From positions 1 through 64,000 of the forward strand of contig DASZOU010000034.1 in assembly GCA_035550655.1 (NCBI GenBank): a DNA stretch of 64,000 nucleotides, in the 5' to 3' direction. The position numbers and the translations under genes are program-made. The notes under the pieces were generated by a model. The model was given only the letters and a program-made list of their open reading frames with translations, searched no databases and was not told where the DNA came from. Source of the stretch: DASZTV01 sp035550655 (GTDB lineage Bacteria > Actinomycetota > Actinomycetes > JAFAQI01). Positions 49,856-59,031 of this stretch are shown here, piece after piece; the stretch's first letter is position 1, and the number at the start of each line of letters is the position of its first letter.

Positions 49856-50668
49856 CTACGCCGACTTCTTCTCGGCCTGCTTGTCGGAGATGCTCGTGGG
49901 CTTGCCGCCGGTGCGCTGCGCGATCGGAAGGGTGCACTCCAGGCGCTCGCTGAGCACCCGCGGACTGGCGCCGGCCTGGATCGCGAGGATGCCTTCAGCG
50001 ACGAGCTGCATGTGCGCGACTTCGGCGCTCGTCGCTCGCTTCATCTTGTTGGCGAGCGGCAGGTAGACGACGTTCGCGAGCATGACGCCCCAGAGCGTCG
50101 CGAGGAAGGCCGAGGCGATGAGCGGACCGAGCCGGCCCGGGTCGCTGAGGTTCTGCAGGGTGTGAACGAGTCCGAGAACCGTGCCGATGATGCCGAGCGT
50201 CGGCGAGAAGCCGCCCATGTCGCTGAAGAACTTCGTGGCGACGGAGTGCCGCGCGCGCAGGCCCGAGATCTCCGCCGCCAGGCTTTCCTGGACGACCTCT
50301 GCGTCGGAGCCGTCGATGACCAGCTGCATCCCGCGTTTGAGGAACGGGTCCTCAACCGTCTTGACCTTCTCCTCGAGGGCGAGCAGACCCTCCTTGCGCG
50401 CGGTGTCCGCGAAGCCGACGAGTGCCTCGACCGTCTCGGAGTGGTCCTCCCTCTTGCCGGGCTTGAGCATCTTCAACATCGCCCGGCGTACGGCGGTCAT
50501 GTCCGACATGCGGCTGGAGGCGAGCGACACCCCGGTCGTGCCGACGATGACCAGGATGAGCGCCGACGGCGAACCGACCAGCTGCGCCGGGTTGCCGCCT
50601 TCCATGAACATCGAGACGAAGATCGCGAGGAAGCCCGCGAAAACGCCGACCGGTGTGGCGAGATCCAT
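49856..50668 (-). CDS. motA: Flagellar motor stator protein MotA
   Basis: 270 aa, four membrane helices (about 7-24, 33-50, 150-170, 185-205), cytoplasmic loop and GGFSPTLGIIGTVLGLVHTL, the MotA signature. Forms the proton or sodium channel with MotB two bases downstream. Confidence 0.95.
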   Translation of the reverse strand: MDLATPVGVFAGFLAIFVSMFMEGGNPAQLVGSPSALILVIVGTTGVSLASSRMSDMTAVRRAMLKMLKPGKREDHSETVEALVGFADTARKEGLLALEEKVKTVEDPFLKRGMQLVIDGSDAEVVQESLAAEISGLRARHSVATKFFSDMGGFSPTLGIIGTVLGLVHTLQNLSDPGRLGPLIASAFLATLWGVMLANVVYLPLANKMKRATSAEVAHMQLVAEGILAIQAGASPRVLSERLECTLPIAQRTGGKPTSISDKQAEKKSA

Positions 50669-50671
50669 CGC

Positions 50672-50962
50672 TCAGCCTTGCTCTGCGTCGGATGGACGGG
50701 GGAGCAGATACACCTTGTTCTCGGTCGCGGGCTCCGCGTCACCCTCCTGCTCGGCCGGCCGGCGAAGCAGCTCGTCGGCCAGTGCCAGGATCGAGGCGCG
50801 GAACTGGACCATCTCCGTCGCGACCTCGGCCGGTGACTCCTGAACCACGAGGTGCCGGCCGTCGACGAGGGTGACGGTGGTGTCAGGGCGCTGCTCGACG
50901 GACGCGATCAGATCCGGGTTCATCCACAGATGACTGCCGTTGAGGCGGGTCAACCTGATCAT
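50672..50962 (-). CDS. flbD: FlbD-family flagellar protein
   Basis: 96 aa from the ATG giving MIRLTRLNGSHLWMNPDLIA, the start typical of small FlbD proteins in Gram-positive flagellar operons. VDGRHLVVQESPAEV follows. Role unclear; found between flgE and motA in many Gram-positives, as here. The C-terminal part is acidic and variable. Confidence 0.85.
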   Translation of the reverse strand: MIRLTRLNGSHLWMNPDLIASVEQRPDTTVTLVDGRHLVVQESPAEVATEMVQFRASILALADELLRRPAEQEGDAEPATENKVYLLPRPSDAEQG

Positions 50963-51076
50963 CGCCGAACCGTCCTTGTGCAGCGTGGTGATCCGCGGCC
51001 TTCCTGGCCACGAAGGCCTGTCGGCAGCGCGCGCGGGGAGATAAGCCGGGCGGCGGGTGAAACCGCCCGAGGAAGC

Positions 51077-51170
51077 CGAAGCAGCACACACCTCACTGTT
51101 CGTGGCGGCCGCGCGCACCCGGCGTGAGCGCGCGGCCGCCCGTCAGGGGCGAGCGTGGTGTGCTGCTTCG
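51077..51170. terminator. Nested inverted repeats after flgE
   Basis: Ten bases after the flgE stop, outer 13-bp arms (51077-51089 and 51158-51170, perfect) enclose an inner hairpin with perfect 13-bp GC arms (51104-51116 and 51128-51140) and an 11-nt loop. A smaller GGGCGG/CCGCCC hairpin (51048-51068) follows towards flbD. It may stop, slow or protect the mRNA between the hook and the motor/export gene sets. Confidence 0.7.
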
Positions 51171-51180
51171 TAACCGGCGG

Positions 51181-52410
51181 CTACTGCTTGAGGTTGACGA
51201 GGGCCTGGAGCAGCTGGTCGCCCGTCGTGATGACGCGGGAGTTCGCCTCGAAGCCGCGTTGCGCGACGATCAAGTTGGTGAACTCCTGGGACAGGTCGAC
51301 GTTCGACTGCTCCAGCGCGCCTGGGTCGAGGGTGCCGGCCTGTCCCTGCCCGGGCGCGGTGATGACCGGGTTCCCCGAGGCGCCGGTCACGCTGAAGTGA
51401 CCGTCACCCTGCTGCATGAGACCAGCAGGGTTGTTGAACGTCGCGAGCGCGATCTGGCCGAGGTTGCGGGTCGTGCCGTTGGAGAACGTCCCGCTGATGG
51501 TGCCGTCGGTCCCGATCGCGAACGAGGTCATGTATCCCGACGGCGTGCCGTTCTGCGACTCCGCGATCGCGGTCGTGTCGCCACCGAACTGCGTCAGCGC
51601 GTTGGCGGTGCCCGGCGTACCGAGGTTGAGCGTCACTGTGCTGGTCGTTCCGTCAGCTGCCGTGATCGTGAAGCTCGGTACGGACGTCGAGGTCAGGTTG
51701 CCGTTGGCGTCGAAGGTCAGGGTCGGACCGGCCTGCGATGTGCCGCCGTTGTCGCTCGCGCTGACCTGCCAGGTGTCATTCGCCTGCTTGGTCATCGTCA
51801 CGGTCATCGAGTGCGCCGTGCCCTGACCGTCGTACACGGTGATCGTCGAGGTCACCGCGTCGCCGACTGCGTCGTCGGCGGAGAGGTTGCCGCCGAGGTT
51901 GACCGTCGTCGTCGGGTTGGGTGCGATCGCCGAGCCGACCGGCAGGGTGAGGTTTGCGGCCGGACCATTGGTGCTGATCTTCCCGGTCGGGTCGGCTGTC
52001 CAGCCCTGCACGATGGCACCCGTCGGGTCGACCAGGTTCCCGGCCGAGTCGACGCCGAAGGACCCGGCTCGGGTGAACAGCTGCTGCGCACCGTTGCTCA
52101 CCACGAAGTAGCCGGACCCTTGGATCGCGAGGTCGGTCGGGCGGCCGGTGGTCTGGATCGCGCCCTGTGTCGTGGTCATGTCCACGCTTCCGACCATCAC
52201 GCCAAGGCCGATCTGCTGCGGGTTGATGCCGCCGCTGTTGCCGCTCGGTGCGGATGCGCCGGAGACGACCTGGGACAGCGTGTCTTCGAACTCGACGCGA
52301 CTGGCCTTGAAGCCCACCGTGTCGACGTTGGCGATGTTGTTGCCGACGACGTCCATCATTTCCTGGAACGCCTGCAGGCCTGACACCGCGGAGTACATGG
52401 AGCGGAGCAT
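51181..52410 (-). CDS. flgE: Flagellar hook protein FlgE
   Basis: 409 aa. MLRSMYSAVSGLQAFQEMMD and GNNIANVDTVGFK at the start, IQGSGYFVV in the middle, and the C-terminal VDLSQEFTNLIVAQRGFEA are hook/rod protein marks. Polymerises into the hook outside the cell. It lies after flgD (79-bp gap), with AAGGTGAG before the ATG. Confidence 0.95.
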   Translation of the reverse strand: MLRSMYSAVSGLQAFQEMMDVVGNNIANVDTVGFKASRVEFEDTLSQVVSGASAPSGNSGGINPQQIGLGVMVGSVDMTTTQGAIQTTGRPTDLAIQGSGYFVVSNGAQQLFTRAGSFGVDSAGNLVDPTGAIVQGWTADPTGKISTNGPAANLTLPVGSAIAPNPTTTVNLGGNLSADDAVGDAVTSTITVYDGQGTAHSMTVTMTKQANDTWQVSASDNGGTSQAGPTLTFDANGNLTSTSVPSFTITAADGTTSTVTLNLGTPGTANALTQFGGDTTAIAESQNGTPSGYMTSFAIGTDGTISGTFSNGTTRNLGQIALATFNNPAGLMQQGDGHFSVTGASGNPVITAPGQGQAGTLDPGALEQSNVDLSQEFTNLIVAQRGFEANSRVITTGDQLLQALVNLKQ

Positions 52411-52489
52411 TGGGAACTCACCTTCGGATCAGGCCGTCCTGGCCGCTACGCCGTCCGTGGTGGGGTTGTTGACCGGCGGGTCTCCTCGG

Positions 52490-53008
52490 TCAGCCGGTGG
52501 AGGTACCGGTGGTTGGTGGGGTTGAGTCGCTGGGGGTGGTCGGTGTGGGGGTGGTCGGGGCGGTCGTTCCGTAGACGAGCTTCGTCACCGCCGACACCGG
52601 CAGCGTGGTTCCGTCGGACAGCGTGAGTGCCGCGCCGTCGCTGGTCGGCGTGACTCCGTCGACGACGCCAGTGATGGCGGCGCCGGCATCTCCGGTACCG
52701 GTGACCTGGCCACCGATCATCCCTTCGGCCGCGAGCAGCTGGTTCGATGCGAGCAGCTGCTGCTGCTGTGACTGGATCGTCTGCAGCGACTGCACCTCGG
52801 TGAACTGAGCCATCTCACTGATGTACGCCGTCGGGTCGGCTGGACTGGCCGGGTCCTGGTATTGCAGCTGTGCGACGAGCAGCTTGAGGAAGGTGTTCTG
52901 GTCCTGCGATGCGCTCTGGGTCTGCCCGAGGTTCGTCGTCGCGCTTCCGATGCCGAACTCGCTGGGCAGGCCAGGAGTGCCGGTGCTGCCGGTGACCGGT
53001 GTCGTCAT
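52490..53008 (-). CDS. flgD: Flagellar hook cap protein FlgD
   Basis: 172 aa. NTFLKLLVAQLQYQDPASP and TEVQSLQTIQSQ are FlgD hallmarks, followed by a short beta region and a Thr/Pro-rich tail. FlgD caps the growing hook. ATGA overlap with fliK. Confidence 0.93.
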   Translation of the reverse strand: MTTPVTGSTGTPGLPSEFGIGSATTNLGQTQSASQDQNTFLKLLVAQLQYQDPASPADPTAYISEMAQFTEVQSLQTIQSQQQQLLASNQLLAAEGMIGGQVTGTGDAGAAITGVVDGVTPTSDGAALTLSDGTTLPVSAVTKLVYGTTAPTTPTPTTPSDSTPPTTGTSTG

Positions 53009-54531
53009 AGCCAGGTCCCTTCGCGCCGCGGCCGGCTCGCGGCCGAGCCGCCGTTGCTTCGTTGCAGGTCGTCCGACGCCGCGGTGGTACCGCTGGAGCT
53101 GCTGGCGAAGGCATGGGATTGCGGGTCGGTGAACTCACCCGATCCCCCTCCGCCGCCGCCCGGCGCATTGGTGTCGGCCGGGGTCTGCCCGGAGCTCGAC
53201 GGCTGGCCGGAGTACGACGTGTCGGCCCCACCTGAGCTCACTCGCACGTCCCCGAGAGTCAGCCCGTGGCCCATGAGCGCCTGGAGCACCTGGTCGCGGG
53301 TTGATGCGATCGCGTTCGCGGCATCGGTCGTGTCGGTGCGGATCGCAACGCTCACCGCGCCGGCGTGGCTCACCAGCCGCAGCGCGATCGTCCCGATGCC
53401 CGGGGGGTCGAGTCGGAGCACGACGTGGCTGACCGTGGGTGCGGCCGCCTGGGTCGAGGCCACGACGCGAACCGCTTGCTGCAGCGCGGTCGCGCTGGCC
53501 GGTGTGAGGCTCACCGGACCCGCCGGTGCGGTGGCCGGCGCCGGGGCGGCGGAGCCGGTACCCGCCGTACCGATCGGCGGCGTTGCCGGCGTGACCGGAA
53601 CATCGGCGGCAGCGGTGGCGGGCGCCGGAGCATCCGCGTGGCTCTCGTGGGAGCGCCGGTCGGGGCTCGCGGTGACGGCGTCCGCCGCCTCCGCGCTGCT
53701 GCTGGCCATATATATAGGGCTGCCGGAGGGCGGAGCCGGTGATTGCGGATCGCCCGGCCGCGCGGCGGCCACCCGCTCCGCAGTCGATGCGGTGGGAGCG
53801 CTGGCGGGCTGGACGTGCCCGGCGCTGTCGCCCGCGTCGACTCCCGCTGCGGCGCGGAGGGAGGACGCGACGACCGGCTGGACCGCGGCGGGTAGTGGTC
53901 CAGTCGGCGCGGTGGTCGCGCCCGACACCTCGGCAGGCAGCTGCCCCGGACCGGCAGCTTGCGGGGCCGGCTGCCCGGCGAAGGCTTCGACCGCGGCGGG
54001 TGCGGTGACGGGCGGATGGGTGGGCTGGCTCGTCGTGGGCAGGGTCGGCGAGAGGCGTACGGCGGGGTGCTTGTCGCGACCCCAGGCGTGGCCATGTCCT
54101 CGCGACGGCGCGCCGTGGTGACCGGGGCCGGTGTTCGGCACGGTCGGCCCTGTCGGCACGTCGGTCGCGGCGACGGCCGGCTCGGTGCCTTGGTCGGTGC
54201 CAGGGGTGGTCGGCGTCGGGGTCGGTGCTGCCGGTGTCGGGGTCGGCGCCGGTGCTGCGGCCGGGTTTGCGGTCGCCGCGGAAGCGCCGGCCGTCGGCGC
54301 CGGACCGGCTGAACCGGCACCGAAGTGTGCAGTGCTGCCCGTGCTCGGCGCCGGGTCAGGGCTCAACAGGGTGGCGCCCGCGCCGGCCAGCAGGGTGGCG
54401 AAGTCGGCACCCGACGGGCCGGCCCCACGAGCGGCTGGATTCGCGGCGCTGGCGGTCGCGCCCGGCGTACCGACCCCTCCGGCAGCGGGCAGGTCGAGGT
54501 TGGCCGTCGCCGGCATCGAGGTCGTCGTCAT
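53005..54531 (-). CDS. fliK: Flagellar hook-length control protein FliK
   Basis: 508 aa, Ala/Pro/Thr-rich and low complexity over the first 370 residues, as FliK rulers are. The C-terminal Flg_hook domain (about 375-450) has HVVLRLDPPGIGTIALRLVS. It measures hook length and signals to FlhB. Overlaps the NlpC/SLT gene and flgD. Confidence 0.87.
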   Translation of the reverse strand: MTTTSMPATANLDLPAAGGVGTPGATASAANPAARGAGPSGADFATLLAGAGATLLSPDPAPSTGSTAHFGAGSAGPAPTAGASAATANPAAAPAPTPTPAAPTPTPTTPGTDQGTEPAVAATDVPTGPTVPNTGPGHHGAPSRGHGHAWGRDKHPAVRLSPTLPTTSQPTHPPVTAPAAVEAFAGQPAPQAAGPGQLPAEVSGATTAPTGPLPAAVQPVVASSLRAAAGVDAGDSAGHVQPASAPTASTAERVAAARPGDPQSPAPPSGSPIYMASSSAEAADAVTASPDRRSHESHADAPAPATAAADVPVTPATPPIGTAGTGSAAPAPATAPAGPVSLTPASATALQQAVRVVASTQAAAPTVSHVVLRLDPPGIGTIALRLVSHAGAVSVAIRTDTTDAANAIASTRDQVLQALMGHGLTLGDVRVSSGGADTSYSGQPSSSGQTPADTNAPGGGGGGSGEFTDPQSHAFASSSSGTTAASDDLQRSNGGSAASRPRREGTWL

Positions 54532-55532
54532 GAGCTGCTCCGGATCACGGCGAGCTTGGCGAGGACTGACTTCACGTACGCCTGCGTCTCGGGGTAGTCG
54601 GGTACGCCACCCGCGCTTCGCACCGCGTTCGGGCCGGCGTTGTACGCCGCAAGCGCGAGGTCGACGCGACCGTCGAACGAATGCAGCTGGTCGGCGAGGT
54701 ACTTCGCTCCCGCCATCAGGTTCTGCGCCGGGTCCGTGGGGTTCGCTCCGAGACCCGCCGCCGTTGCCGGCATCAGCTGCATCAAGCCTTCGGCGCCCGC
54801 GCTCGAGGTGGCGCTCGGGTTGAAGTCCGACTCCTGCCAGGTGACCGCCGCGACGAGTGCCGGTGACACACCGGCTTGTGCCGCGGCCGCTTGGATGTCG
54901 GCAAGATAGGGCTTCGCCGCAGCCGGCAAGCCCGACAGAGTCGATGTGGCGGCCGGCCCGACCCGTCTGATCGCACTGCAGGTGGACAGGTCGACGGACT
55001 CGATCCGTACGTCGGCGCCGGTGTGCGGCGCGTCGATCATCTTCCCGGCACCGAGGTAGATCCCGACGTGGTGAACCGGCGAGCCGAAGAAGACGAGGTC
55101 ACCAGGTTGCGCGTTCGCGGCACTCACCTCGACGCCGGCCTGGGCCTGGTCCGCGGCAACCCGCGGAAGGGAGATCCCGGCCTTGCCGTAGGCCCATTGG
55201 ACGAGCCCGGAGCAGTCGAAGTCGTGACCGGGCGACTCGCCGCCCCACTGGTAGGGAACGCCGAGCTGGCTCAGTGCGTCCTGAACGGCGGTGGACGTGT
55301 CGCCGGTTCCTGCCGAGTTGGCCACCAGGCCGGAGTAGTCGACGGCGCCGGAGCCCACGGCGGGGTCGGTGGTGTCGGTGGTGCCGGTCGCGGCGGCGAG
55401 CGCTGCGTCGAAGCTGCCGGTCGATCCGCCGAACAGTGACTCCAGGCCCGCGATCCGCTGCTGGATCGCGGCGATCTGGCTGCCGACGTCGGATAGCGAC
55501 GCGCTGACGCTCTCCACCGCTGAGGGGGTCAT
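54528..55532 (-). CDS. NlpC/P60 peptidase fused to a lytic transglycosylase, in the flagellar operon
   Basis: 334 aa. An N-terminal coiled segment (about 7-35), NlpC/P60 domain (about 82-190; C107 in DCSGLVQW, H155, H170), then an SLT-type transglycosylase domain (about 215-325; catalytic E234 in WQESDF, GLMQLMPATA, LALAAYNAGP). It should cut both the peptide and the glycan of peptidoglycan. No signal peptide is visible, so export through the flagellar apparatus is likely. It stands where Gram-positive operons may carry a rod-passage hydrolase. ATGA overlaps with fliJ and fliK make it part of the operon. Confidence 0.85.
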   Translation of the reverse strand: MTPSAVESVSASLSDVGSQIAAIQQRIAGLESLFGGSTGSFDAALAAATGTTDTTDPAVGSGAVDYSGLVANSAGTGDTSTAVQDALSQLGVPYQWGGESPGHDFDCSGLVQWAYGKAGISLPRVAADQAQAGVEVSAANAQPGDLVFFGSPVHHVGIYLGAGKMIDAPHTGADVRIESVDLSTCSAIRRVGPAATSTLSGLPAAAKPYLADIQAAAAQAGVSPALVAAVTWQESDFNPSATSSAGAEGLMQLMPATAAGLGANPTDPAQNLMAGAKYLADQLHSFDGRVDLALAAYNAGPNAVRSAGGVPDYPETQAYVKSVLAKLAVIRSSS

Positions 55533-55972
55533 CGCGTGTCCTCGGCGTCGGCCGACGTCGTAGCAGCGGCGGCCGGGCGCCAGCCGTCGTCCATCTCACG
55601 CTGGGCGCTGAGCGTCGCGCCGTACTCATGCTTCGCGCGGGCCTCGTCGTACCGCTCGCCCAGCCGCTCGGCGCGGGCTCGGGCGGCTTCCCACTGGGTG
55701 TTGACGCTCTGCTGGTTGAGCATCGTGCCGGCGTGGGCGGTCTGGGCCGAGCGGACCGCCGCGGCCCGAAGCCCGGCGACTGCGGCCGCGCGGATCGCGT
55801 CGTCACCGGCGAGCTCGCCGGAGATGGGCGGCGTCACGCGCGCGGCGGCCTGCTCGACCGCCGCCGCCGAGCGGCTCACCGCGTCGTTCGCTGAGTGCAG
55901 CGCAGCGCGTCTTGCCCGCTCGCGGAGTACGGCGACGCGCAGCGCGCGCCCGAGGCGATGGTGTGTGGTCAC
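55529..55972 (-). CDS. fliJ: FliJ-like flagellar export protein
   Basis: 147 aa from a GTG at 55972, four bases after the fliI stop. Charged, Ala/Arg/Glu-rich, almost fully helical coiled coil, as FliJ. It couples the FliI ATPase to FlhA. Identification rests on position and coiled-coil nature; sequence is poorly conserved. Confidence 0.7.
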   Translation of the reverse strand: MTTHHRLGRALRVAVLRERARRAALHSANDAVSRSAAAVEQAAARVTPPISGELAGDDAIRAAAVAGLRAAAVRSAQTAHAGTMLNQQSVNTQWEAARARAERLGERYDEARAKHEYGATLSAQREMDDGWRPAAAATTSADAEDTR

Positions 55973-55976
55973 GCGC

Positions 55977-57302
55977 TCACCGCATGACCTGGGCGAGCTG
56001 GGTCCAGGCATCCTCGGCGCGGACGGACTCGTGCATGGACTGCTGCAAGAACGCGTCGAGGAACGGCGCCCGCCGCCACGCGTCGTCGGCGGCAGGGTCG
56101 GCGCCAGGCGTGTACGCACCGATATCGACGAGCTCACGCACGGAGGCCGCGAGCGCGAGGTCGCGCCGGGCGTCGGTCATGAGCGCCAGCTGTTCCGGAG
56201 TCAGCACCTTGCCCGCCAACCTCGACACGGAGGCGAGGACGTCGAGCGTCGGGTAGTGGCCGCGCTGCGCAAGGGAGCGCGACAGCACGAAGTGCCCGTC
56301 GAGAATCGAGCGCGCGTGGTCGGCGACGGGGTCACCGACGGTGTCGTCGCCTTCGACCAGCACCGTGTACAGCGCCGTGATGGTGCCGGTCTCGCCGGGG
56401 CCGGCGCGCTCGAGCAGCCGCGGCAGGGCCGTGAACAGCGACGGCGGGTAGCCACGGCTGACCGGAGGCTCGCCGGCGGTGAGCCCGATCTCGCGAGCCG
56501 CCATCGCGAAGCGGGTGAGCGAGTCGATGAGGAGCAGCACGTGCGCACCCTGGTCCCGGTACCACTCCGCGATCCGGGTTGCGGTCTGCGCGCCGCGCAG
56601 CCGCATCATGGCGGGCTCGTCAGAAGTCGCAACCACCGCGACGACGTGATCCCGTGCCGCGCCGAGGTCGTCCTCCAGGAACTCCCGCACCTCGCGACCG
56701 CGTTCCCCGATCAACCCGACGACGACGATGTCGGCCTCGGCGCCGCGAGCGAGCATGCCGAGCAGCGTCGACTTCCCGACGCCGGAACCCGCGAGGATGC
56801 CGATCCGTTGCCCTCGCCCGCAGGCGAGCAGCGTGTCGACCGCACGGACGCCGAGCGGCATCGGCTGGTGGATGCGGGAGCGGGCGAGCGCGGCGGGCGG
56901 TCGCGCATCGAGCTCGACCGTCTCGCCGCTGATCGGGCCGTTCCCGTCGATCGGGCGCCCCAGGGCGTCGAGGACCCGGCCGCGAAGCGAGTCACCGACG
57001 GTGAGGGTCATGTCACCGGCGCATCGACGCACCACGGCGCCGGGTACGGCGCCGTCCAGGCTGCCGTACGCGGACAGCAGCACGTCGTGGTCACGAACAC
57101 CGACGACCTCAGCGGTGACGTCGCCGTCCCGCGTCGCGACCAGAACCCGATGGCCGAGCGACACGCGCAACCCGGAGGCTTCCGCGGTCAGCCCGACGGC
57201 TCGGCGCAGCCGGCCGTGCGCCTCCGCGATCGGCACCCCGGCCAGCGCGAGCCGGGTGCGTTCGGCGAGTGCGCAGCCGCCGTTGCGTCGACGCTCGCTC
57301 AT
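55977..57302 (-). CDS. fliI: Flagellar export ATPase FliI
   Basis: 441 aa from the ATG at 57302 (ATGA overlap with fliH). Walker A GSGVGKST at 172-179, VVGLIGERGREVREF, LIDSLTRFAMAAREIGL and SRGYPPSLF are all FliI/F1-ATPase-type motifs. It energises export and unloads chaperones. The open frame continuing upstream lies within fliH. Confidence 0.96.
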   Translation of the reverse strand: MSERRRNGGCALAERTRLALAGVPIAEAHGRLRRAVGLTAEASGLRVSLGHRVLVATRDGDVTAEVVGVRDHDVLLSAYGSLDGAVPGAVVRRCAGDMTLTVGDSLRGRVLDALGRPIDGNGPISGETVELDARPPAALARSRIHQPMPLGVRAVDTLLACGRGQRIGILAGSGVGKSTLLGMLARGAEADIVVVGLIGERGREVREFLEDDLGAARDHVVAVVATSDEPAMMRLRGAQTATRIAEWYRDQGAHVLLLIDSLTRFAMAAREIGLTAGEPPVSRGYPPSLFTALPRLLERAGPGETGTITALYTVLVEGDDTVGDPVADHARSILDGHFVLSRSLAQRGHYPTLDVLASVSRLAGKVLTPEQLALMTDARRDLALAASVRELVDIGAYTPGADPAADDAWRRAPFLDAFLQQSMHESVRAEDAWTQLAQVMR

Positions 57303-58033
57303 GGCTGTGCCTCGTATCGGCTGCTGAGTCGCTGCGCCGTCTGAACGGCGCGGTCGGCGTCGGTGGCGCGGCGCTGCTTGCCCGGGTCGCGGTGGTCGGT
57401 GAGAGCCGCCGCGGCCCGGCCGGTGACGATCTCCACTGCGCGCCGAAGCGCCATGCGCAGCGTGAGGTCGACGTCGCCGGATGACGTTTCGATCAGCGCC
57501 TCGCCCGGTTGCAGCGTGGGGTCCGGATGCAGGTCGACGTTGCCGAGTGCGGGATGCCTCGCGTCGGCGAGCGCGGCCGCGTCGTCGGGGTTGATCCGGA
57601 TCGCCGCCGTCTCGTGCGCGGTGAGCTGGCTCAGGGCGTCGGCGATGCGGTCGGAGAGGCCGGCGGTCCAGTGCGCGGAGGCGGCGCCGTCCGTCCCGCA
57701 AAGCCATTCGGCGAGCGCGGCGGCGGTTTCGATCAGGTCGTCGGCGAGGGTGTCGACGACCTGCGAAAGGTGCGCCGGGAGGGCGGCCGTCGCTGCATCG
57801 AGGGAATGTGCGGCCCGCTCGAGCGCACCCACATGGGCCGTCTCGTGGCTGTCTCGGTAGGCCGCCTCGACCGCGGCGACCTGCTCGCTGACCAGGCGCC
57901 TGACCTCCGCGTCCATGTCCTGGCGCAGCTGTACGAGCCGGTCGTCCTGCTGCGCCCGCAGGGTCAGCCGGTCGCGCTTGAGGACGCGCGCGACCGGTAC
58001 GGGTGACTGGTCGGTGAGTGCCGGCGCCGTCAT
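57299..58033 (-). CDS. fliH: FliH-like export regulator
   Basis: 244 aa from the ATG at 58033, overlapping the fliG stop. A helical N-terminal half with RLVSEQVAAVEAAYRDSHET and a C-terminal half with LHPDPTLQPGEALIETSSGDVD, the FliH/V-ATPase-E-like end. Controls FliI. Place in the operon confirms it. Confidence 0.82.
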   Translation of the reverse strand: MTAPALTDQSPVPVARVLKRDRLTLRAQQDDRLVQLRQDMDAEVRRLVSEQVAAVEAAYRDSHETAHVGALERAAHSLDAATAALPAHLSQVVDTLADDLIETAAALAEWLCGTDGAASAHWTAGLSDRIADALSQLTAHETAAIRINPDDAAALADARHPALGNVDLHPDPTLQPGEALIETSSGDVDLTLRMALRRAVEIVTGRAAAALTDHRDPGKQRRATDADRAVQTAQRLSSRYEAQP

Positions 58034-59031
58034 GCCCCACCGTCGCGGGTCAGCTGGATCGCGCCCTCGTCTTCGAGGCGCCGGGCGACCGCGACCACCT
58101 CTCGGCGGGCCGCGCTGACTTCGGCCGCCGGAACCGGCTGGGTGGCGAAGAGCTCCTGCTCTTCCAGCAGCGACTCCCGCGCCCGCTCGGACATGTTGGC
58201 CAGCACGATCTCGACGACGCCGGGTGCGGCCTGCCAGAGGGCCTTCGCCAGGTCCCGCGAGTCGCACGCCGCGACGATCTGCTGCAGCGTTCGGGGCGAG
58301 AGGTCCGCGAGATCGTTGAACGTGAACAGCGCCGCTCGAACCTGCTCCGCCAGCTCCGGGTCGGCCGCGGCCAGAGTCGCCAGCATGGCCCCGCGTGAGT
58401 CGCCTCCTGCGTGGGCCAGGATGTCGGCGAGCACCACCGGCCCCGGCACGTGCTGGGCGGCGTCGATGGTCGCTGCCACGAACTCCTGCCGCAACGAGGC
58501 TTCGACCTCGTGGACGGCACTTGGATGCAGCGCGCGCAGACCGGCCAGCCGGACGGCAACGCCGGCGGCGACCTCGGGTGCGAGCGACCGCAACAACGGC
58601 GCGGCCTGCTGCGGGGGCAGGTGAGCCAACGCGACGGCAACCACCGACGGTGGCTGGGTCGAGAGGATCGCCGTGGCGAGTGCGTGATCTGACTCAGCCA
58701 GCCAGCTGAACGGAGCCGGCGCATGCAGCTCGGCAGCCGCGTCGGCTTCGACATCGCCGAGCGCTCCGCGCAACAGGTTCTCGGCGAACTTCGGTGACGG
58801 CGCGGGCAGATGGGCGTCGGAGCCGAGGCTCGCGGACAGCTCGTCGAGTGCGGTGCGCACCTCGTCGGCGCGCACCGGACCGAGCCGAGCAATCTCCGCC
58901 ACGAGCTCTCGGACCGTCGCGCGGTCGAGCCCGCGCAGCACCGCGGTGGCACGTTCTTCACCGAGCGCGACGAGCGCGACGGCTGCCTTGCGCCGGCTGC
59001 TCCCGGGCCGGCTGGCGGCGGCGACTGTCAT
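58030..59031 (-). CDS. fliG: Flagellar motor switch protein FliG
   Basis: 333 aa. KAAVALVALGEERATAVLRG at the start, PPQQAAPLLRSLAPEVAAGV in the middle and the torque domain near the end (LFTFNDLADLSPRTLQQIVA, IVLANMSERARESLLEE). FliG links the FliF ring to FliM and meets MotA. Overlaps fliF by one base (TGATG). Confidence 0.94.
   Translation of the reverse strand: MTVAAASRPGSSRRKAAVALVALGEERATAVLRGLDRATVRELVAEIARLGPVRADEVRTALDELSASLGSDAHLPAPSPKFAENLLRGALGDVEADAAAELHAPAPFSWLAESDHALATAILSTQPPSVVAVALAHLPPQQAAPLLRSLAPEVAAGVAVRLAGLRALHPSAVHEVEASLRQEFVAATIDAAQHVPGPVVLADILAHAGGDSRGAMLATLAAADPELAEQVRAALFTFNDLADLSPRTLQQIVAACDSRDLAKALWQAAPGVVEIVLANMSERARESLLEEQELFATQPVPAAEVSAARREVVAVARRLEDEGAIQLTRDGGA

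Noticed and set aside
55977..58040. FliI read as a 687-aa protein
   Set aside because: The upstream 240 residues are fliH in another frame; FliI begins at the ATG at 57302, overlapping the fliH stop.
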